A stretch of DNA of 64,000 bases from Globodera rostochiensis (Eukaryota; Nematoda; Chromadorea; Rhabditida; Heteroderidae): the NCBI GenBank assembly GCA_018350325.1, contig JAEVLN010000034.1:248001-312000 (forward strand), written 5' to 3'. The position numbers and the translations under genes are program-made. This document shows, in pieces, positions 57,800 through 64,000 of this stretch. Under the pieces are notes generated by a model that saw only the letters and a program-made list of their open reading frames with translations, searched no databases and was not told where the DNA came from. Every line of letters starts with the position of its first letter. Position 1 is the first letter of the stretch.

Positions 57800-58340
57800 C
57801 CAATATTCAAAAGATAGTTTTATCCACCTAAATTTAATACAAATTTGGTTGTATGATCATCTGCTTCCATGCCTCTGATTATCTCACTTAATTTCTGATG
57901 CATATTACTATTTTTCAAATGGTTTTTTTAGCAAAAAAACACCTTCCTATGTGCCCAATTTTGCGGTTTCAAATTCTGTGTGCCATGAATGTAGCTCTGA
58001 TTAGTGTGGCATAACTTTTCGTTCAAAATCTGACTAAAAATAGACAACCTTACAGACATATTTTATCATTAGATATTGATAAGGATAATTTATTTTATAG
58101 GCCATCTCAAGAACTTTACTCAAGAATATATATTGGAATTGGAATAATATTGGTAAAACTATCTTTTGAATATTGGCTTAGATATAAAATTTTTTTTTTT
58201 TTTTTAAATTTTAATTGAATTTATTATTTTCACGGTGCGCAATTCTCCGTGTTTGTGCCAATTTTTAGTGCGCAATCTCCTTTTTTTGCTGATGCGCAAT
58301 ACTCCGTGCGCAACTCCTCGAGAAGACAACAGCAAGAACA
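57800..58340. other. Gene-free AT-rich interval
   Basis: It includes a T run at 58190-58205 and GTGCGCAA(T/C)TCC repeats at 58234-58320. Nothing else recognised. Confidence 0.4.
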
Positions 58341-58349
58341 AAGTGCACA

Positions 58350-58722
58350 GGTGTCAGTACGTTTTGCCAACGGTACGTTTTGCCAACTGTACATTTTGCC
58401 AACTGTACATTTTGCCAACCCAGCAAAAATGGTACATTTTGCCAACGCAGCAAAAATATTACGTTTTGCCAACCCAGCAAAAATGGTCGTTTTGCCAACT
58501 CATTAAAAAACTTAAATTTCGATCGATTTTGAACCCCGGACGGTTTTTCGAGTTCAAAATTTTTTCGGCATCTTTTGGCCTAAAAACATTCAAAAACACG
58601 CTCAAACAATCCAAAAAACGCAAAGTTGGCAAAAATGTGCAGTTGGCAAAACGTACCGTTGGCAAAAAGTAACATTTTTGCTGAGTTGGCAAAATGTACA
58701 GTTGGCAAAACGTAGTGTAACC
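58350..58722. mobile_element. Fold-back element with TTTTGCCAAC tips (long copy)
   Basis: A 373-bp element with ends GGTGTCAGTACGTTTTGCC and, reversed, GGTTACACTACGTTTTGCC. Each tip is a run of TTTTGCCAAC-NGTAC units. A perfect 9-bp duplication AAGTGCACA (58341-58349, 58723-58731). Confidence 0.88.
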
Positions 58723-58939
58723 AAGTGCACATTTCAAATGGGCAAGAAAAAAATAAAAAGAAACATTCCAATGTTTTGTCCATTCTTTTCATTCGTTAAG
58801 AAATGTTCAGCGGAACATACGCAACCCAACTGTTTTTTGTCAAAAGTCCCCCCTTTCGTCACACACACTGTCTGTTGCCGATCAGGATCTCACGTCGCCT
58901 AGTTGGAGGCATATAACAGTAAAGAATAGGCAAAATGTT

Positions 58940-59012
58940 AGCCCCGGGTGGGACTCGAACCCACGTCCTCCACCCAATCCGTGGGCAGCTCTTCCAACTG
59001 AGCTACCGGGGC
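58940..59012 (-). tRNA. tRNA-like gene or pseudogene, abnormal anticodon arm
   Basis: Exactly 73 nt with a perfect 7-bp acceptor stem (GCCCCGG/CCGGGGC), a D-arm (GCTC AGTTGGAA GAGC) and a T-arm (GTGGG TTCGAGT CCCAC), so both internal promoter boxes are present. The anticodon arm does not fold well: the best 4-bp stem CCAC/GTGG leaves loop GGATTGG, with no U at position 33. No anticodon can be assigned. Either a degenerate tRNA or a tRNA-derived sequence. No transposon ends are seen around it. Confidence 0.5.
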
Positions 59013-59649
59013 GTCCCATTAGCCGGATGATCTTTTGCGCCCGCCCTAGGCGTTTTAACCGTTCACTTCCAACCAGCGGAACACACAAATCCTTACATAA
59101 CTAAACAAAGAAAAATGATTGCCGTGCAAGTCTTTGGATACATAACAAAACATGAGCCACGAAATTAAGTGTTAGCCTGTGGTACAAGGTTTCGAAAAAC
59201 TAAAGAAATTCAATGGGAGGGGGGGATATAGTTCTGACCATATGCGCATGGTTATTTTTTTGACTTAGTGGTAAAATTGCGTAAATTTTGGCGTTTTGCC
59301 TCTGTGCTTGACCCATAGTGGAGTATGAAAGAGGCCGTAAGAATATTGTTAGAGTTTTTTTAACATTTTTTTTCAAATATACAAGTTTTTGAGAATTTCA
59401 CTTTTGGGAGCGAGAGGGGGTTCGGCGGTGCCGATAGGCGCCGCTGAGAAAATTTTGAATTTTTCCAGCCAAAATGGAGGATTTCGGCGTGCCGACAGGC
59501 GCCGCCGGGGGAATTTTTTTTTTTACAAAAATTGGCAATCTTTGTTAAGAAAAGCACTGCTTTCATGAAAAAATTTTGGAGTCGAGATTGAGAATCTCGA
59601 GCTTCTTTCGAGCGAGATCTCGAGGTCGAGATTCTCGTCTCGACCGGGC

Positions 59650-59740
59650 TCTAAAATGATGTTTGGTTGTAGTCTAGTGGTGAGTGGTGGGAGCATTTTA
59701 AATGTGGGTGGTGTCGGGGTTCAAATCCCCGACCGTGTAA
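59650..59740 (+). other. tRNA-like cassette inside a repeat
   Basis: A-box-like TAGTCTAGTGGTGAGTGG and a perfect B-box GGTTCAAATCC in a 6-bp hairpin TCGGGG/CCCCGA. It is closely similar to the cassette in the 792-bp MITEs. Surrounding DNA (59400-60060) has GGCGCC hairpin repeats in the same spacing as those MITEs, but complete ends were not identified. Confidence 0.55.
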
Positions 59741-60064
59741 ATTATTTTTTCCTAGTTTCTCTGAACATTTACGATTGCATAAGCAATTCTAAAATTCTTT
59801 GAAATTTTTCCCATTTTGTTTTTTTCATTTCATTTTTTGGTTGGACGAAATCGGGACCCTTTGTTTTGCAACATTCGTAATTTTTGGTTCCAATTCTTAA
59901 CAATTATCATTAAATTTTCAAAAAAATCTTTCGGCGGCGCTTATCAGCACCGCCGGACCTCTCCCCATCCCTAAAAAACTTCAAAAAATTACTGTATTTT
60001 TAAATTTTATCTGCAAATTTCTTCGAAAATTAAAAAATTTCTCGGCGGCGCTCGGAATGTGCAT

Positions 60065-61145
60065 AAGAAAAATCAAGAAATCATAGCATAGACAAATTTG
60101 TGCAAATTATAGGGAAACATTTGTTTTGAGTTTGTCTAAGGAGAAAAGGACTTTAATTTCAGTTTTCAAAAATTTACCGACATTTTTTGGTCGGTAAAAA
60201 CCGGTAATTTACCGTTACCGGTCGTTAAAAAATGCGCAAAATTGACCAAATTCATGCAATTTTTCGTGAAAACCTTCAAAATTCGTCAATCGTTATTAAT
60301 TTTTCTTTTAGAATTGAATTGAAAACATACTTTTCATGTTTTTTGGGGAAAAGTTCCTAAAATATTGAATTTATTCTTGGAAAAAGCCTAAAATTCATTT
60401 TTTTAAAGAATTATTGACCAAAAAAAGGCCAAAATATGGATTTATATGGACTAAAAAGTCGCTCTAATTCTAAAATTTTTCCCAAATGAATGCTATTTCT
60501 CGGCTTTTCTCATAATTCCCTATTCGCCAAAAAAACATTTTAAACCATGAAAATATCGTCTCTAGTTATATGTGCCTGCCTACTCGGCAAAATGCCGTAC
60601 AGAAGCCTGAAAAAACAGTTTAGGGGTGGTTTTATACAACGTAAATGATTGAATTTCCTTTCTTACAAATTTTTTTGGGTCAATATTTTGCTGGGAGCAA
60701 ATAAAACATTTAAATTTATGGGATAAAAAGAAAGATTAATGCCCAAAAGTGAATGTCCACGGAGCACCACGATTGGGCGTCGGCACATTCGGTGCCGGCA
60801 CGATTCGGCGCCCGAAGAAAACCAAACAAAATTGATATCATACAAAAGCTCTCAGTATGCTGAACTTTTGATCACCGATTCATTTTTTCAAAAAAAGGCT
60901 ATATAGGTTTAAAATCTGTGAAAATTGCCATTTTTGTTGTGATGACGTCATAACTTTCTTTGTTTAAGTTGAATGGTTTAGCTTTTGCCTTTATAAGCTT
61001 CTACTTATTATAACATGCTTTCGAATGATACCAAGAATGTTTGGTCACCCGTTGTTGAGTTAACATTTGCTTATCATAGAGCGAATTTATAAGAAATGAG
61101 GTTTTCAACACACAAATACCTAACTCTTTCCCTTCTTTTATTCGT
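60065..61145. other. Gene-free interval with a fold-back half
   Basis: AT-rich. A tip with GGCGTCGGCACATTCGGTGC (60777-60815), followed by arm motifs CATAACTTTCTTTG and GCTTTCGAATGATACC (to about 61035), indicates a decayed fold-back element. No gene. Confidence 0.45.
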
Positions 61146-61164
61146 TTTCATTCGTCCTCTTTCC

Positions 61165-62278
61165 TTGGTCCCGGAGGGGTATCCCCGGTCAAACCGGGGA
61201 TGGGGATACCGATGACGGACAAACGGGGAATCCCCGTTTTCGGGGATGAGCAAACCGGGGAACGGGGATCCCCGTTTTCGGGGACGGCAAAATCAGGGGT
61301 GCATTTTTGAAAAATGCAATTTTTTGGGGGACTTTTTTAAAAATCTAATCTTCAAATTAAAGTGATCCCTAAGAAAAGGCTTTTCTTATGGCAAATATGC
61401 ACCCCAAAGATTTAATTTTTTGGGGAGGAGAGCCGGACGGTGCCAACAGGCGCCGTCGGGAAAAATTTTTGGATTTTGTTATTTAATTTGAACAAAATAT
61501 TCGCAAAATTAAGCATTTTGTTTTGGAATTTCGGAAATTTCAAAAAAATGCTTTAGGTAAGAGTGGAGGATGTCCGGTGGTACCGATAGACGCCGCCGAG
61601 AAAAATTTTGAATTTTTGACACAATTTTTTAAGGGATTTGCAACATAAAGTCGGTAATTTATAATGCTTTTTAGGAATGGGCAAGGTCCGGTAGGGAAAT
61701 TTTTTTGAAAATTTAACGATATTAGCTAAGAAAATTGGTTCGAGATTTTTTTGTAAAAGAGCGTAAAGAAGATAAGGGTAAATTGATTTTCTATTAGAAA
61801 ATATAGGTTATTCAAAAAAATCATTTTTGCATTTTAATAAAAAAATATTTGAAAATTTACTAAAGTATTATTTAATGGGGGAACGCGCGCGACAGAACCA
61901 GAATACATTAAAAAAAGTCATCGCACTCAAGCGGGTCACATTAAAAAAAGTCATCGCACTCAAGCGGGTCCGAACCCATAACTAAACATAAGACTATCCG
62001 GAAGACAAACCAATAGACCATCAATTCACTTGGAGGGACTCACCTAAAAGGATTGAAATCTTTCATCAAAAAGCACATCTCAACCAAAATTCAAACAGTA
62101 ATCAATATAATTATTAAAATTCCTGATGTGATGGCCATCTTCAAGGGTGCATTTTCATCGCCGCCCCGCCGGGGATCCCCGTTTTCGGGGATGGACAAAC
62201 CGGGGAACGGGGAAGAGAATGGCCGGGGATCCCCGGTTTTCCCCGTCCCCCCCCCGCCCCTCCGGCTGCAACCCTACT
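61165..62278. mobile_element. Element with GGGGATCCCCG tracts and tRNA-like cassette
   Basis: Both ends carry CCCCGTTTTCGGGGAT-type palindromic tracts (61170-61290 and 62165-62250). The middle has a minus-strand cassette at 61960-62040: A-box-like TGGTCTATTGG and B-box-like GGTTCGGACCC. A 35-bp direct duplication (GTCATCGCACTCAAGCGGGT) is at 61917-61980. Two GGCGCC hairpin repeats occur at about 61440 and 61575. Exact termini uncertain (a right end near GGCTGCAACCCTA). Confidence 0.5.
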
Positions 62279-62475
62279 TAAAATAGCTGTTTTTGTTACT
62301 CAAAGAATGCTATAAAGCAAACAGTTTGCCACTCTCAACACCACCCACCCAGCCGTGAAGTTAAATTATGATGGAGATCGAGTACAATATATTTTTCTGT
62401 TTGTATCACGCTTCAATTCAATTACGAGCAAAAAATAAATAAATTATTCAATCAATCATCAAAGGAACGCCGTCA

Positions 62476-64000
62476 TTATCCGTTAATCGGCTTCTTCTTT
62501 TTTTTGTCAGCGATTGAGCCGCCCGCCCCTTTTGGCAAGCGATCTGAAACCCAAAAAACATTCAAATTATTAATAAATCAACACAAAAAAGTGAGGGCTA
62601 CCAAGTGCATCATACATAATAGTGCTGCACGAGACCCAAAATTTACTGAGACTCGAGACCGAGAAATGACACCGAGACTCGAGACCCAAAAAAACCGAGA
62701 AATTTCTCGAGTCGAGACTCTTGTGCAGCACAATACATAACAGGGATGTAACCGAACAATGCCCCAAAACCTTTAATCCGGTCACATCCCTGGCGTCTGC
62801 CGAATTATCCAATGGCCATGGCTGGGGGAAAATGAATTAATTCCCGAGAGGCAAAATCGATAACCACGAAAAAATTGATGATGAAATGCAAAAGGCGCAG
62901 AAAAGCGAACACAAACTCACTCTGCTGCTCTAATTCCTGTGTTTTTAAGCGGAGCAGTGCCGGAATGTGTTCTTCGATGGCGAACATCATTTTGTCACGA
63001 TGCGCAGAGTCCGCGCCGTCCACCATTTTGAGCACGACGTCGTTGGCGAACTGTTGCTTCATCATTTGCAACAAAGGCGTCTTTCCAGTGCCGTCGCTGA
63101 ACAGAAAACAGCACAAATTCAGTTTTTCGGATTCCCGGACAAAACTCACTCCGCACAAACTTGGTCGATCAGCGCATTTTTCTGTCCCGTCGTCCCAAAA
63201 ATCAAACACTTTTCGATTATGTTGCAGATGCTTCTGCGATGTATGTTCTTCAGAATGCCCCCCTGCAGACTGCGCACAATGCGCTCCCGGTCTTCGGGAC
63301 GTCCATGTTCAATCATATGTTGGATCACGTAGTTGCCATACTGATCCGCGACCAAACTGGGCACATTGTCAAGCAGTTGTTCCAACACGGGTCGCTTTTG
63401 CTGCTCCGTGCAGTGTTCAAGCACACTTCGGATCACCCAATTACCGTATTCATGGAGGGACAGGGAGGTGACCTTTCAATGGTGTTTTATATTTTACTAA
63501 TTTATTGTACAAGGAAATATTTAGGAATTTATATTGGAGAAGCACTTTCTCATGCAGATGGCGTACAATGCGCTCCCGGTCCTCGGGCCGTCCATGCTCA
63601 ATCACAAGTTGGACCACCAAATTACCGTATTTATGGAGAGACAGGGAGGCAACCTGTTGGGATGCGAAGGATGCTTTCAAGATTTTGAAAATTACGAAAT
63701 GTACCGAATCCGACGGACTGGACAGTATGGCATCAACGACAAATTGAAGCCGTTGTGGTTCGATGAGTTTAATTATCTGCGAAGAATCTTTAACAGTTTC
63801 AAATGGCCCAAACCCGGGAGCCCCGGTTAATCAAACAACACATTTTAATAAAATTGTTGTATATTTAATCACCATGTTCATGACGTGGCTTCCATACTGA
63901 TCTTTGATGCATCTGATCACACACGAACGGGGCGTCAGTTCTTCGATTATCTTTAAAAGTATTTAATTAATTATTTTTAACTCCCCGAAAATGTAATAAT
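62476..64000 (-). CDS. PUF RNA-binding protein F, 3' part
   Basis: The gene enters from the right edge. Exons seen: 63950-63873 (repeat 4), 63776-63705, 63653-63546, 63472-63150, 63096-62921 and 62543-62476; all frames and phases join. The 63653-63546 exon is only 108 bp instead of 216: repeat 5 and repeat 6 have fused into one hybrid repeat (GNLVVQ followed by the EHGRPEDRERIV end), in frame. The following exon has repeats 5, 6 and 7 (GNWVIR-like, GNYVIQ, CNIIE). The C-terminal exon belongs to the D/E type (ending KKPING) but starts from an ATCGCTT acceptor side as in B. The intron after 62921 carries the TAGTGCTGCACGAGA MITE. Exons 1-7 lie beyond the window. Confidence 0.82.

Noticed and set aside
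62875..63688. Long open frames (175-198 codons) opposite PUF F, and similar ones opposite B, C, D and E
   Set aside because: Antisense shadows of PUF exons. The PUF strand has conserved splice sites and repeat motifs.

Overview
The window looks like nuclear DNA of a nematode, most likely a tylenchid plant parasite of the cyst-nematode type; this assignment is an inference. The evidence is AT-rich non-coding DNA, many introns of about 47-80 nt with T-rich 3' splice sites, an unusually high share of GC-AG introns, small secreted Cys-rich proteins, and a family of Pumilio/FBF (PUF) paralogues. All gene models were spliced by hand from the sequence, without transcripts. Exon junctions are predictions, supported by reading-frame continuity and by agreement between paralogues.

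Layout. 1-3.7 kb: a 49-bp satellite, the last exon of a serpin, a small secreted-protein gene on the minus strand, and an inverted, partly deleted copy of the serpin exon. 4.1-5.5 kb: a Cys-rich secreted-protein gene whose second half is separated by a 940-bp terminal-inverted-repeat element; the element plus one target-site copy forms a perfect GT...AG intron (introner-like). 5.6-5.9 kb: a two-EF-hand protein. 7.0-10.6 kb: a truncated, frameshifted PUF pseudogene (minus) carrying a 792-bp hAT-type MITE. 11.3-11.9 kb: a G-rich 51-bp minisatellite. 12.9-18.0 kb: a ten-exon lecithin:cholesterol acyltransferase (LCAT)/lysosomal phospholipase-like gene full of MITEs. 18.2-19.8 kb: a decayed hAT transposase.

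21.9-51.2 kb holds four PUF genes with uninterrupted spliced reading frames: B (minus, 21923-26835), C (plus, 31835-36497), D (plus, 38802-43171) and E (plus, 45982-51234). A sixth copy, F (minus), runs off the right edge from 62476. B, D and E have about 13-15 PUF repeats instead of eight, because an exon block was duplicated inside the gene. C has an in-frame deletion, and F has an exon with two repeats fused into one. B and C form one subfamily by C-terminal exon and flanking repeats, D, E and F another. B and C lie in opposite orientation inside a larger inverted duplication.

The rest is dominated by non-autonomous DNA transposons: hAT-like MITEs with 8-bp target duplications, several carrying a tRNA-like A-box/B-box cassette; fold-back elements with roughly 9-10 bp duplications and tips made of short tandem repeats; and a dispersed GC-rich hairpin repeat. 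54.98-56.4 kb contains parts of a minus-strand gene of unknown function with a signal peptide. 58.9-59.0 kb has a tRNA-like sequence with an abnormal anticodon arm. The long gene-free stretches are described individually. No CRISPR array, operon or bacterial feature is present.
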